Assembly: GCA_963774345.1 (NCBI GenBank) | Contig: CAVZFB010000028.1 | Coordinates: forward strand, 124,001 to 188,000 | Origin: AP-15 sp963774345 | GTDB taxonomy: Bacteria > Pseudomonadota > Alphaproteobacteria > ATCC43930 > CGMCC-115725 | Direction of reading: 5' to 3' | DNA: 64,000 nucleotides | In this document: one piece after another, positions 1 to 8,225 of the stretch | Layout: the number at the start of each line of letters is the position of its first letter | Numbering within the stretch: the first letter of the stretch is position 1 | Notes under the pieces: generated by a model | Databases searched by the model: none | What the model saw: only the letters and a program-made list of their open reading frames with translations | Told to the model about the DNA's origin: nothing | Translations under genes and position numbers: made by a program

Positions 1-2
1 TC

Positions 3-137
3 GCCCGGGTATGCCCGCGGCGCGCCGTCTTGACCCATATGGATCAGACGCTCGACTACCGCGAGCTCAGCGCGGAATTGCCTCTCGGCGTCGAACCCGG
101 CCAGGACGGGCTGGTCATCGAATTACCAGTGCGATGA
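3..137 (+). CDS. C-terminal end of an unrecognised protein, cut by the window edge
   Basis: An open frame enters from the left edge and ends at TGA 135-137. Its last residues read MDQTLDYRELSA... then GLVIELPVR, an acidic and soluble-looking tail. I do not recognise the family. The frame is short, so it could be chance, but it has no interruption back to the edge. Nothing upstream is visible to identify a start or an operon. Confidence 0.35.
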   Translation, partial: ARVCPRRAVLTHMDQTLDYRELSAELPLGVEPGQDGLVIELPVR

Positions 138-169
138 GGCAATCCCGCGAACAAACCGCCATATTTTCC

Positions 170-183
170 ATAATATATATTAT
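170..183. repeat. 14-bp perfect A/T palindrome
   Basis: The sequence ataatatatattat is its own reverse complement and sits in an A/T patch of an otherwise GC-rich region, between the end of the edge gene and the convergent end of the methyltransferase gene. It may be a protein-binding or transcription-end element; nothing further can be said from sequence. Confidence 0.35.
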
Positions 184-258
184 GCGACATTCTGCTGTCG
201 GCGCCCGATCAAAATGTCACCCGTGTGCGCCACCGAGAAAACGCCTGCGGCGATGCTT

Positions 259-1143
259 TTAGCGATAGGCCAGGCACCAGCCCGGCGCGCGCAGCCAGCA
301 CTGATCAGCCGGTAGATCGTCACGGCGATAGAGGCGGGTGACCTCGCGCCAGCGCTCGGTGGCGAACGCCCCCGAAAGAGCCGTTTCCGATGCCTCATCG
401 CGCGCGCCTTCGCAAGGAAAGATCCGCACTCCCGAAAGCCATCGGGCGAGGAGTCTCGGCCCCGCCGCTCGATGCGAAAGACCGCGCCATGTCGCTGGAT
501 TTCGGCGCCCCGCAGGATTTCGCCGCGCTCCCTCGACCGGAAGCCGTCGTTCGTCGTCAGCGGCAGGATCAGCCGACCGCCGTCTTTTGAGCCCGTCCAG
601 CCACGACGGCGCCGGTCGCGTCGCGCCGGCATTGACATAGATGACATCGGCCGGGTCGAACGGCACCTGCCCGCCGTCACCCTGGATCACTTGGACATTC
701 GGCCATCGTGCGAAATTTGCCGCTGCGCGATCGGCGAGGCCGGGATCGAACTCGATCGCCGTCACCGCGCCACCGGGGCCCACGAGTGTGGCAAGAATCG
801 CGGTGTAGTAGCCGACGCCGGCGCCGACATGAACGACATGCTCGCCAGCCTGGGGGGCGGCGCTCGAAATCAACCGGGCGTGCAGGGACGGCTCGCCGTT
901 GTTGAGGTTGCGCTCCGGCAGGACACCAACCACCTGGTCGGTATAGAGGTAGACCGGATCATCGCTCGGCGTCGGCACGTAGCCGCGAAACCAGCGCAGG
1001 ATCGGCCACGGGCCGGGGCCGAGAAAGTGCTCGCGCTTGACCGCGGCATAGGCCGCCTCGACGCGCGCATGATCGACCCGAGCCGCCGCCATGACCTGCT
1101 TCGCATAGGCGCGGCGGACAATTTCAAGTTCTTCCGGCTTCAA
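259..1143 (-). CDS. protein-L-isoaspartate O-methyltransferase-like SAM methyltransferase (frameshifted)
   Basis: The N-terminal part shows a PCMT-type layout with the SAM-binding motif HVVHVGAGVGYYTA near residue 100, followed by TAIEFDPGLADRA. Enzymes of this family methylate isoaspartyl residues in damaged proteins, though this divergent branch may have another substrate. The reading frame changes twice. An extra base in the TTTT run at 585-588 pushes the sense frame (DGGRLILPLT) aside, and the original frame resumes near 450-475 to give LSGVRIFPCEGARDEA and the C-terminus. The pair of changes is best explained by indels in the sequence. The start is TTG (AAG CCG GAA), the only candidate before the divergent neighbour. 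It is transcribed away from the GNAT-Nudix gene. Confidence 0.75.
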   Translation of the reverse strand: MKPEELEIVRRAYAKQVMAAARVDHARVEAAYAAVKREHFLGPGPWPILRWFRGYVPTPSDDPVYLYTDQVVGVLPERNLNNGEPSLHARLISSAAPQAGEHVVHVGAGVGYYTAILATLVGPGGAVTAIEFDPGLADRAAANFARWPNVQVIQGDGGQVPFDPADVIYVNAGATRPAPSWLDGLKRRRSADPAADDERRLPVEGARRNPAGRRNPATWRGLSHRAAGPRLLARWLSGVRIFPCEGARDEASETALSGAFATERWREVTRLYRRDDLPADQCWLRAPGWCLAYR

Positions 1144-1208
1144 CCGCGCTACCGCCTCCGCAACCGACGGGCTTATGTTGGCTGCGGGATCATAGCACGG
1201 AATGGGTA

Positions 1209-2051
1209 ATGTCCCTCCCCCCTGGATTCCGGGTCAGCTTCGAGGACCGGCCCTCGGCCGAGGATTGCGACGCTGTCGGCTATGCTCTCGATGGATACAA
1301 TCGCGAGTTTCTCGGAGAAACCGGCTACTCCCGAATGGGCATTTTTGTCCGCGACGAACGCGGCGCGATCATGGCCGGGCTGGTCGGCTCAACCTATGCC
1401 GGCTGGTTGTTCGTCGCCGATCTCTGGGTCCATGCCGAGCTGCGCCGGCGCGGCATTGGTCGCCAATTGCTGGCAATGGCCGAGCACCGTGCGATCGAAC
1501 TGGGTTGCCACTCAGCGCGGCTCGACACCCTCTCTTTCCAGGCGCCGGAATATTATCCGCGTTTTGGCTACCGGGTTTTTGGGGCGCTCGACTACCCTCT
1601 CGGTCATCGGCTGTATTTCCTGTGGAAACGGCTGAAGCCTGAAGCCACTTCGAATCTTGTCAAGTTGTTCCCGGTCTCGGTCAAGGGCGTGCTGTTCGAG
1701 GAGGACCGGGTCGCTCTGCTGGAGAACGAGCGGGGGACATGGGAATTGCCGGGCGGCCGGCTCGAACCCGGCGAGGACCCGGCGGCCTGCCTCGCGCGTG
1801 AAGTCGCCGAGGAGCTCGGCGTGGAGGTCGCGATCGAGGCAATCCTCGATAGCTGGGTCTATGAAGTGGCGCCGCAGCGCGAGGTGCTGATCGTCACCTA
1901 TGGCTTGCGGCGCGCGGACCAGCGGGCGATGCGGGTCAGCGACGAGCATCGGCGGTTCGGGCTGTTTGCGCTGAGCGAACTGGACGGGTTGCCGATGCCC
2001 GACGGCTACCGCCTTTCGATCCGCGCCTGGGCGGCGCAATGCAGCATGTGA
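1209..2051 (+). CDS. GNAT acetyltransferase-Nudix hydrolase fusion
   Basis: This 280-residue protein has two domains. Residues about 1-145 form a GNAT acyltransferase; the acetyl-CoA-binding segment ELRRRGIGRQLLAMAE is clear, as is the C-terminal APEYYPRFGYRVFG. Residues about 155-280 form a Nudix domain whose box (GRLEPGEDPAACLAREVAEE) fits G-x5-E-x7-RExxEE with all catalytic acids present. Nudix enzymes hydrolyse nucleoside diphosphate derivatives, and GNATs acetylate amines or small molecules; the substrate here is unknown. It is followed after 7 bases by mazG, another nucleotide pyrophosphohydrolase, so the two probably form an operon with a nucleotide-sanitising role. The ATG start gives a complete GNAT N-terminus. 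Confidence 0.85.
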   Translation: MSLPPGFRVSFEDRPSAEDCDAVGYALDGYNREFLGETGYSRMGIFVRDERGAIMAGLVGSTYAGWLFVADLWVHAELRRRGIGRQLLAMAEHRAIELGCHSARLDTLSFQAPEYYPRFGYRVFGALDYPLGHRLYFLWKRLKPEATSNLVKLFPVSVKGVLFEEDRVALLENERGTWELPGGRLEPGEDPAACLAREVAEELGVEVAIEAILDSWVYEVAPQREVLIVTYGLRRADQRAMRVSDEHRRFGLFALSELDGLPMPDGYRLSIRAWAAQCSM

Positions 2052-2058
2052 TGGCGCG

Positions 2059-2853
2059 ATGACGACCCCTGCCCTCGTCCGTCTGCTCGACATCATGGCG
2101 CAGCTGCGCGATCGCGAGCGCGGCTGCCCGTGGGATTGTGACCAGGATTTCGCGACGATTGCGCCTTATACGATCGAAGAGGCCTACGAGGTGGCCGACG
2201 CAATCGCGCGCGGCGATATGGCGGGGTTGAAGGACGAACTCGGCGATCTGCTGTTTCAAGTCGTCTTTCACGCCCGCATGGCCGAAGAGGCCGGGCTGTT
2301 TGCGTTTGACGATGTCGCCGCGGTCATCGCCGACAAGATGGTGCGGCGTCACCCGCATGTCTTTGGCGATGCCAAGATTGCTTCGGCAGAGGCGCAGACC
2401 TGGGCGTGGGAGGAGCAAAAAGCCAGGGAACGCTCGGCCCAGGCCGCCGCGACAGGAACTCCGGAAAGCGTGCTCGACGGGGTGGCACTCGCCCTCCCTG
2501 CCCTGCTGCGGGCCGCCAAAATCCAAGGGCGGGCGGCGCGGATCGGGTTCGACTGGCCAGCAGCGCGCCCGGTCATTGCCAAAATCGCCGAGGAAATCGC
2601 CGAGCTCGAGGTCGAACTCGATAACGGCGCCGATCCCGAAAAAATCGAGGACGAGATGGGCGATGTCCTGTTCGCCGCCGCCAACCTCGCGCGCAAACTC
2701 GGCATCGAGCCCGAAGCCGCACTCCGGCGGGCAACGGCCAAATTCGAGCGCCGTTTTCGCGCGATCGAGGCGCTCGCCGCGGCGCGTGGCGTCGGCGCCG
2801 ACCTCGACGTTCTTGACGCGCTGTGGAACGAGGTCAAACGCGGCGAGGGCTGA
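2059..2853 (+). CDS. mazG: nucleoside triphosphate pyrophosphohydrolase MazG
   Basis: The 264-residue protein is a two-repeat MazG of usual length. The first repeat carries CPWDCDQ, TIEEAYEVADAI and LKDELGDLLFQVVFH, and the second carries KIAEEIAELEVEL and EDEMGDVLFAAANLARK, giving the EExxE-12-ExxD metal-binding pattern twice. MazG hydrolyses NTPs to NMP and pyrophosphate in the cytoplasm and is thought to remove aberrant nucleotides and modulate the stringent response. It lies directly downstream of the GNAT-Nudix gene. The ATG at 2059 is chosen because it precedes the conserved LLDIMAQLRD helix with a normal leader. Confidence 0.95.
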   Translation: MTTPALVRLLDIMAQLRDRERGCPWDCDQDFATIAPYTIEEAYEVADAIARGDMAGLKDELGDLLFQVVFHARMAEEAGLFAFDDVAAVIADKMVRRHPHVFGDAKIASAEAQTWAWEEQKARERSAQAAATGTPESVLDGVALALPALLRAAKIQGRAARIGFDWPAARPVIAKIAEEIAELEVELDNGADPEKIEDEMGDVLFAAANLARKLGIEPEAALRRATAKFERRFRAIEALAAARGVGADLDVLDALWNEVKRGEG

Positions 2854-2902
2854 CGAGTTGGCCCGACCCGAACCGCGGTCCCGCAGCGGCCGCCGGCTGC
2901 AA

Positions 2903-3127
2903 CTATTGCCCGCCCCGCGCCTGGTTGTAGATCAGGCCGCCGGCGAGACCCGCCGCCGCACCGATACCGGCACCGAGACCCGCATTGCCGGCGATGGCGC
3001 CAATGATCGCGCCGCCGCCGGCGCCGATTGCGGTGCCCGACAACGCTCGCTGCTGTCCCGGGGTCATGTCGGAACAAGCGGCCAGTGGCACCGACGCCAC
3101 GACAGCCGCCAAAATCAGCCGTTTCAT
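2903..3127 (-). CDS. small glycine-zipper lipoprotein
   Basis: The 74-residue product starts MKRLILAAVVASVPLAACSD, a signal peptide ending in a lipobox (LAAC), so it should be lipid-anchored at Cys18. The rest is a glycine zipper of GAGGGAII and GAIAGNAGLGAG type, seen in OmpA/YMGG-like outer-membrane-associated proteins that can oligomerise in membranes. Its start overlaps the stop of the upstream 137-residue secreted protein by four bases, so the two are cotranscribed. The exact function is unknown. Confidence 0.8.
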   Translation of the reverse strand: MKRLILAAVVASVPLAACSDMTPGQQRALSGTAIGAGGGAIIGAIAGNAGLGAGIGAAAGLAGGLIYNQARGGQ

Positions 3128-3537
3128 CGCGACCTCCGTTTCCCGACCACCGACGCCGGACAGGGATACTTCCCGGCGAGATAGATGAACATGCCATCGA
3201 TCGCCGGCATGTCGAGGCGCGCGGGCCGTTCGTTCGCCCAGGCGATGAAGCTGGCTAGCTCGGGGTCCCGGGGAGGCCGCGGCGTTGGCAGGCAGAACAG
3301 CTTACGGCCGCCCCTTTGCGCCTCATGCGCCTCCTCGACGACGACCGCGCCCTCGGCATAGCCGTGGCAGAAATTGACCGCACCGGTCATCAGCGGATCG
3401 TCCTTGGCCGGCGCGCAGATGGCGATTAGGTCAGCGACCGTGTGGGGCGGGAACTGCGATTCCGAAACTGCCGCCGAGGCAGCCGAAGCGCCAGCGGCTA
3501 TCAGTACAGCCGCGAGCGCCGAAGCCCGAAATCTCAT
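3124..3537 (-). CDS. secreted Rap1a/Tai-like family protein
   Basis: The 137-residue protein has a cleavable signal peptide (about residues 1-22, ending ASAA). Its mature part has FCHGYAEGAVVV followed by LFCLPTP and FIAWANERPARLD, ending with a cysteine in GKYPCP. This layout resembles the Rap1a/Tai domain, named for immunity proteins of type VI amidase effectors, but most homologues in alphaproteobacteria are single periplasmic proteins of unknown role. No cognate effector gene is near. It overlaps the small glycine-zipper lipoprotein gene (ATGA), suggesting they act together at the envelope. Confidence 0.7.
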   Translation of the reverse strand: MRFRASALAAVLIAAGASAASAAVSESQFPPHTVADLIAICAPAKDDPLMTGAVNFCHGYAEGAVVVEEAHEAQRGGRKLFCLPTPRPPRDPELASFIAWANERPARLDMPAIDGMFIYLAGKYPCPASVVGKRRSR

Positions 3538-3599
3538 TGCGCATCCTCCAATTCTCGCTTTTTCAACCGGAAAGCGATAGCTGAAGGGCTATTGCGGCG

Positions 3600-4925
3600 T
3601 CAATGCAGTCGCTGGTGGTGGCGCAGGCGGGCGAGATCGGCTTCGGAAAGGCGGACCGAGAGGTGGGCGGCCTCGCTGTCGTCGCGCCGGCCCAAGACTT
3701 CGCCGTGCTGGTAGATCCAGGCCAGGGTCTTTCCGTCGGTCAGCGGGATATCCAGCCGCACCGCGCGGATGTCGCTTTGCAATCGGCGATCGATCAGCGT
3801 CAACAGCGCCTCGCACCCCTCTCCGGTCACCGCCGACAAGGCGGCGGTCTGCGTATTTCGCAGGGTTTGGTTTTCGAGGCTGGCCCGCTGCGCCGGGTTC
3901 GAGCAGGTCGATCTTGTTCATCACCTCGATCAGCCCGTCCTCGGCCGCTTCGTCGAGTCCAAGATTGCCGAGCACCGTCAGCACGTCGTCGCGCTGGGCC
4001 TCGCTGTCGGGATGGTGGGCGTCGCGAACATGGACGACGATATCGGCTTCGGTGACCTCTTCGAGGGTCGCGCGAAAGGCGGCGACGAGATGGGTCGGCA
4101 GATCGGAGATAAAGCCGACCGTGTCGGACAGGATGGCGGTGCGCCCGGACGGCAGTTCGAATCGCCGCATCGTCGGGTCGAGGGTCGCGAACAGCATGTC
4201 GCCGGCGGTTACCGCGGAGCGCGTCAGGCGGTTGAACAGGGTCGACTTTCCGGCATTGGTATAGCCGACCAATGCGACCACCGGATAGGGTACGCGGCGG
4301 CGCGCTTCGCGATGCAGGGCGCGGGTGCGCTTGATGGTCTCGAGCTCGCGCTTCAACCGCGCGATGCGCTCGCCGATCAGCCGGCGGTCGATTTCGAGCT
4401 GGCTCTCGCCGGGGCCGCCGAGAAACCCGAACCCGCCGCGCTGACGTTCGAGATGGGTCCAAGAACGTACGAGACGCGAGCGCTGATAGGAGAGCGCCGC
4501 CAGTTCGACTTGCAGGCGGCCCTCATGGGTACGCGCCCGCGCGCCGAAGATCTCGAGGATCAGACCGGTTCGGTCGATGACCTTCGCCTGCCAGCTGCCG
4601 TTCAAGATTGCGCTGCTGCACCGGCGAACAGCGTCCCGTCGATGACGACGAGGCCGATCGAATTTTCGCTGATAAGTTCGCGGAAATTATCGACGGTGCC
4701 GCTGCCGAGCAGGCTGCTCGGGCGCGGGCTGGCGATGCGGGTAACCTCGGCGCGAACGACATCGAGACGGATCGCCTGCGCAAGGCCGACCGCCTCTTCG
4801 AGACGGGCTTCGATCGAACGGGCAAAGGTTTCGGCCAGACCGCGAACCGGCGCCGATTTCGGCGCCGGATGGACGACGAGCGCGCGACCGGTCGTAGCGC
4901 CGTCCGTGAGCGGTAGCCTATCCTG
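3600..4925 (-). CDS. hflX: GTPase HflX (three frame breaks)
   Basis: HflX is a ribosome-binding GTPase that rescues stalled or heat-damaged ribosomes. The G domain is intact: VALVGYTNAGKSTLFN (P-loop), DPTMRRFELPSG, LSDTVGFISDLP (DTVG in place of DxxG) and MNKIDLLE (NKxD). The glycine-rich linker GFGFLGGPGESQLE that marks the family precedes it. The N-terminal HflX domain (GRALVVHPAPKS to IDGTLFAG) lies in another frame up to about 4615, a short piece (SPVQQRNLERQL) in a second, and the main part in a third. A third break near 3870-3890 precedes the C-terminal SAVTGEGCEALLTLI. No start codon is visible in the N-terminal frame, so the upstream limit is approximate. It follows hfq, the usual order. 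Confidence 0.88.
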
Positions 4926-4933
4926 CCCCCGGC

Positions 4934-5185
4934 TCAGGATTCTTCGTTCTCCCTGCCCGGCTCGAACAACTGGATCGGCTGCGCCGGCATCACCGTCGAG
5001 ATCGCGTGCTTATAGACAAGCTGCGAATGCGCGTCGCGCCGCAGCAGCACGCAGAAATTATCGAACCAGGTGATGATCCCTTGCAGCTTTACGCCATTGA
5101 CCAGAAAGACTGTAACTGGCGTTTTGTGTTTCCGGACGTGGTTGAGAAAGACGTCCTGGACATTTTGTGATTTCTCCGCAGACAT
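4934..5185 (-). CDS. hfq: RNA chaperone Hfq
   Basis: The 83-residue protein carries Sm1 (QDVFLNHVRKHKTPVTVFLV, then NGVKLQGIITWFDNF) and the Sm2 signature YKHAISTV, the standard Hfq hexamer fold for base-pairing of small RNAs and mRNAs. The start is the ATG at 5183-5185 with a G-rich stretch upstream; a longer open frame continues upstream but has no conserved content. hflX follows within a few bases, the common hfq-hflX arrangement. Intact, unlike its neighbour hflX. Confidence 0.97.
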   Translation of the reverse strand: MSAEKSQNVQDVFLNHVRKHKTPVTVFLVNGVKLQGIITWFDNFCVLLRRDAHSQLVYKHAISTVMPAQPIQLFEPGRENEES

Positions 5186-5298
5186 GGGTATCCCCCATTC
5201 GCTTTTTGGAGCCGAGTTGGCCCGACTCACGCCAAAACTGCAAGCACCCGGGTGAAGCCGCCGAGCTGCCGGTACGAAGATGGGCTCGCCAAGGTGAA

Positions 5299-5943
5299 TC
5301 ACAACCCCTGAATAAAGCGAAACAACGCCGCAGGATCTGAAAACGTAAGACGCGGCGCGTGGGCGTCCAACTCCTCCGGCGCCAAATCGCCCCCGAGCAG
5401 AACCGGCACGCATCCGCTGTTCCCGGCGCATTCCATGTCGATGCCGGTGTCGCCGACGAACCACACCGCCTCCCCCGCTTCGATCCCGCTCTGCTCAAGC
5501 GCCAGCCGGACCGGGGCGGCGTCGGGCTTATCGGCAGCGGCGTCGCCGGCCCCAACGACGTTGCCAAAATAGGCCGACCAGCCGATTTGCTGCGCCTCAC
5601 GGCGAAGCAAGTCGCCGGTCTTGTTGCTGACGACGCCGAGAAAGACGCCCGCCGTCGCGAGCCCGCGCAGCAATTCGCCGCGGCCCGGCAGGGCCGTCAG
5701 CCGTTCGAGATGGATCGCCCGAAAGTGGTCGAGATAGATCTGCCGAGCCTCTTCCCAGCGCTCGCCAAAATGAACCGGAAAGCTCTCGCGCAGGCTCAGC
5801 CGCACCCGTTGCTTGGTCTCGGCCAGCGACCAGGCAGGCTTGCCCATCGCCGCCATGCAGATGTTCAAGGCTTCGTGGATCGTGGCCCAGCTGTCGACCA
5901 GGGTGTTGTCCCAATCGAACAGGATCGCGCGCGGCCGCCCCAA
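5299..5943 (-). CDS. HAD-family hydrolase, phosphoglycolate phosphatase-like
   Basis: The 214-residue protein has the four HAD motifs: DWDNTLVD (motif I), VVSNKTG (motif II), ADKPDAAPVRLAL (motif III lysine) and FVGDTGIDMECA (motif IV). A helical cap follows motif I, as in Gph-type phosphatases that remove phosphate from phosphoglycolate and similar small molecules. The start is TTG at 5941-5943, three codons before the conserved RAILFDWD; no ATG or GTG is better placed. It sits between the transaminase and hfq on the same strand. The substrate is not determined by the sequence. Confidence 0.85.
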   Translation of the reverse strand: MGRPRAILFDWDNTLVDSWATIHEALNICMAAMGKPAWSLAETKQRVRLSLRESFPVHFGERWEEARQIYLDHFRAIHLERLTALPGRGELLRGLATAGVFLGVVSNKTGDLLRREAQQIGWSAYFGNVVGAGDAAADKPDAAPVRLALEQSGIEAGEAVWFVGDTGIDMECAGNSGCVPVLLGGDLAPEELDAHAPRLTFSDPAALFRFIQGL

Positions 5944-5964
5944 ATCCGACGGGGACGCGACCGC

Positions 5965-6816
5965 TCATGCCGCCGCCGCGTGGGCCAGGTAGAATTCACG
6001 AAGGGCCCGGCTGAGCGGCCCTGGCCTGCCGTCGCCGACCGGGTCGCCGTCGATGCGGACGACCGGCAACAGCTCGACTGCGGTGCTGGTCACAAAAGCT
6101 TCGCGCGCCGTCTTGGCCTCGGCCACGGTGAACGGCCGCTCGACCAGGCGGTAGCCTTCGCGGCGGATGATGTCGAAGACCGCGAGGCGAGTGACGCCGT
6201 TCAGGATCGCGTTGTCGGCCTGGCGGGTCACGACGGCGCCGTCGGCGGTTACGATCCAGGCATTGGTCGAGGTGCCCTCGGTCACCCGGCCGTCACTGTC
6301 GACCTGCCACGCTTCGTAGGCCCCGGCCTCTTTGGCGCGCTGCTTGCCGAGCACGTTCGCGACCAGCGCCACCGATTTGATGTCGCAGCGGCGCCAGCGG
6401 ATGTCCGGGATCGTGATCACGCCGATGCCGTCGGCTGCCAGACTCGGATCGGCGGGCTTCTTGCGGCGCGCGGTGACGACGAGAACCGGTTTCGCCGTTT
6501 GCGGGAAGGCATGGTCACGCGGGGCCGCGCCGCGGGTGACCTGCAGATAGAGGACGCCGTCGCACACGCTGTTGCGGCGGACGACCTCGCGCATGACGAT
6601 CTTGAGCGCCGCCTCCGACATCGGCGCCGCGATCCGCAATTCTCCCAGCGAGCGCGCCAGGCGCGTCAGATGCGGCCCCTCGTCGACAAGGTGCCCGCCG
6701 ACCACCGCCAGCACTTCGTAGACGCCGTCGGCGAACTGATACCCTCGGTCCTCGATATGCACCCCGGCCGAGCGGTGCGGCAGGTACTGCCCGTCGACAT
6801 AGGCGATCCGCGACAC
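5965..6816 (-). CDS. dat: D-amino-acid transaminase (fold-type IV PLP enzyme)
   Basis: The protein is a class IV aminotransferase. It has GVHIEDRGYQFADGVYEV near the N-terminus, the PLP lysine in RRCDIKSVALVANVL, and the phosphate-binding EGTSTNAWIV. The family converts D-alanine and 2-oxoglutarate to D-glutamate and pyruvate; branched-chain or aminodeoxychorismate lyase activity is the alternative. I prefer the GTG start at 6814-6816 (VSRIAYVDG), which leaves a 4-base gap after ntrX; a TTG fifteen bases upstream would overlap it. A gene of this type beside ntrX is common in Rhodospirillales. Confidence 0.85.
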   Translation of the reverse strand: MSRIAYVDGQYLPHRSAGVHIEDRGYQFADGVYEVLAVVGGHLVDEGPHLTRLARSLGELRIAAPMSEAALKIVMREVVRRNSVCDGVLYLQVTRGAAPRDHAFPQTAKPVLVVTARRKKPADPSLAADGIGVITIPDIRWRRCDIKSVALVANVLGKQRAKEAGAYEAWQVDSDGRVTEGTSTNAWIVTADGAVVTRQADNAILNGVTRLAVFDIIRREGYRLVERPFTVAEAKTAREAFVTSTAVELLPVVRIDGDPVGDGRPGPLSRALREFYLAHAAAA

Positions 6817-6820
6817 TGGC

Positions 6821-8225
6821 TCAGGTCCCAACTTTCAGCGACCGGTCGTTACCGAAGACGCCGAGCGATTTGAGCTTGCGGTGCAGCGCCGAGCGCTCCA
6901 TGCCGACAAAGGCCGCGGTGCGGGAAATGTTGCCGCCGAAGCGGGTCACTTGGGCCAACAAATATTCGCGCTCGAAAACTTCGCGAGCGTCACGCAACGG
7001 TAGCGTCATGATCTCGCTGCCACGGTCCAATTTGACGACAGTCGGGGCGATGGCGGTGATCTCGTTTGGCAGCATATCGGCTCGGACCGGCTCGTTTGCA
7101 TCGCCTGGCGCCATGATCAGCAGCCAATCGATGACGTTGCGCAACTGGCGCACGTTGCCGGGCCAGGAATAGGCCTGCAATGCCGCCATCGCGTCCTCGC
7201 CGATTTCGCGCGGGGTAAGCCGTGCTGCCTCTGACGAGCGCTCCATGAAATGGCGGGCCATCAGCGGAATGTCCTCGCGCCGATCGCGCAGCGGCGGCAC
7301 TTTGATCGGCACGACATTGAGCCGATAGAACAGATCCTCGCGGAACCGGCCGCCGCCGATCTCGGCAGCGAGCTCACGATTCGATGAAGCGACGACTCGG
7401 ACATCAACTTCGACGCGGCTCGATCCCCCGATCCTCTCGAAGGTCTGTTCCTGCAGCACGCGCACGATCTTGCCCTGAGTCTCGAGCGGCATGTCGGCGA
7501 CTTCGTCGAGGAACAGAGTGCCGCCGTGCGCGCGCTCGAAGGTGCCGATCTTGCGCGGCCCGCCGATGTCGTTGTCCGCCTCTGTTCCGAACAGCTCGAT
7601 TTCGAGCCGCTCCGGCCGCATCGTCGCGCAATTGACCGGCACGAACGGCCCCTTCGCCCGGCGCGATCGCAAGTGCAACAGCCTGCCGACAACCTCCTTG
7701 CCGGCGCCGGGCGGTCCGGTGATCAGAACCCGGCTGCCGGTCGGCGCCGCCTTGTCGATCTGCTGGCGCAGCTGATTGGCCAGAGGCGAAGTCGCCGATC
7801 AGGTCGAGGTCCCCGCCGGCGCGCAGTCTGAGTTCTTCGTTCTCGCGCCGCAGCAGCGCCGCCTCGATCGCGCGTTCGACGATCAGCAGCAACCGGTCCG
7901 ATTTGAACGGCTTCTCGATAAAGTCATAGGCGCCGATCTTGATCGCCTCGACTGCGGTCTCGATCGTGCCGTGCCCGCTGATCATGACCACCGGTACCGA
8001 CGGCATTTCGGCGCGCAGCAGCCTGAGAATTTCGATCCCGTCGAGCTCGCTGCCCTGCAGCCAGATGTCGAGAATGACGAGGGTCGGTTGCCTGGCATGG
8101 ATCACGGCAAGCGCCTGGGCGCTGTCGGCGGCCTCGCGGGTGGCGTAGCCCTCGTCCTTCAGCACACCCGCAATCAGCATGCGGATGTCGGCTTCGTCGT
8201 CGACGATCAGGATGTCATGCGCCAT
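6821..8225 (-). CDS. ntrX: nitrogen assimilation response regulator NtrX (one frameshift)
   Basis: Residues 1-120 are a receiver domain (ILIVDDEADIR, the phosphoacceptor Asp in LVILDIWLQG, and IEKPF), then an AAA+ domain and a C-terminal Fis-type helix-turn-helix (GGNISRTAAFVGMERSALHR). The frame changes near 7783-7795, just after LIGDFAS; the second frame resumes with LANQLRQQIDK and runs intact to the end. The AAA+ domain has Walker A TGPPGAGKE and Walker B GGTLFLDEVAD, but the sigma54-contacting GAFTGA loop is absent: the corresponding stretch is TEADNDIGGPRKIGTF. Alphaproteobacterial NtrX proteins typically lack it, so this one probably does not work as a classical sigma54 activator. The start overlaps the ntrY stop by 11 bases. 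Confidence 0.93.

Noticed and set aside
3769..5073. A 434-residue plus-strand frame opposite hflX and hfq
   Set aside because: It mirrors conserved HflX and Hfq codons on the other strand and has no recognisable protein content.
5359..6873. A 504-residue plus-strand frame across the HAD and transaminase genes
   Set aside because: It is antisense to two genes with complete motifs; its composition (Asp/Arg/Gln-rich) is typical of GC-rich mirror frames.
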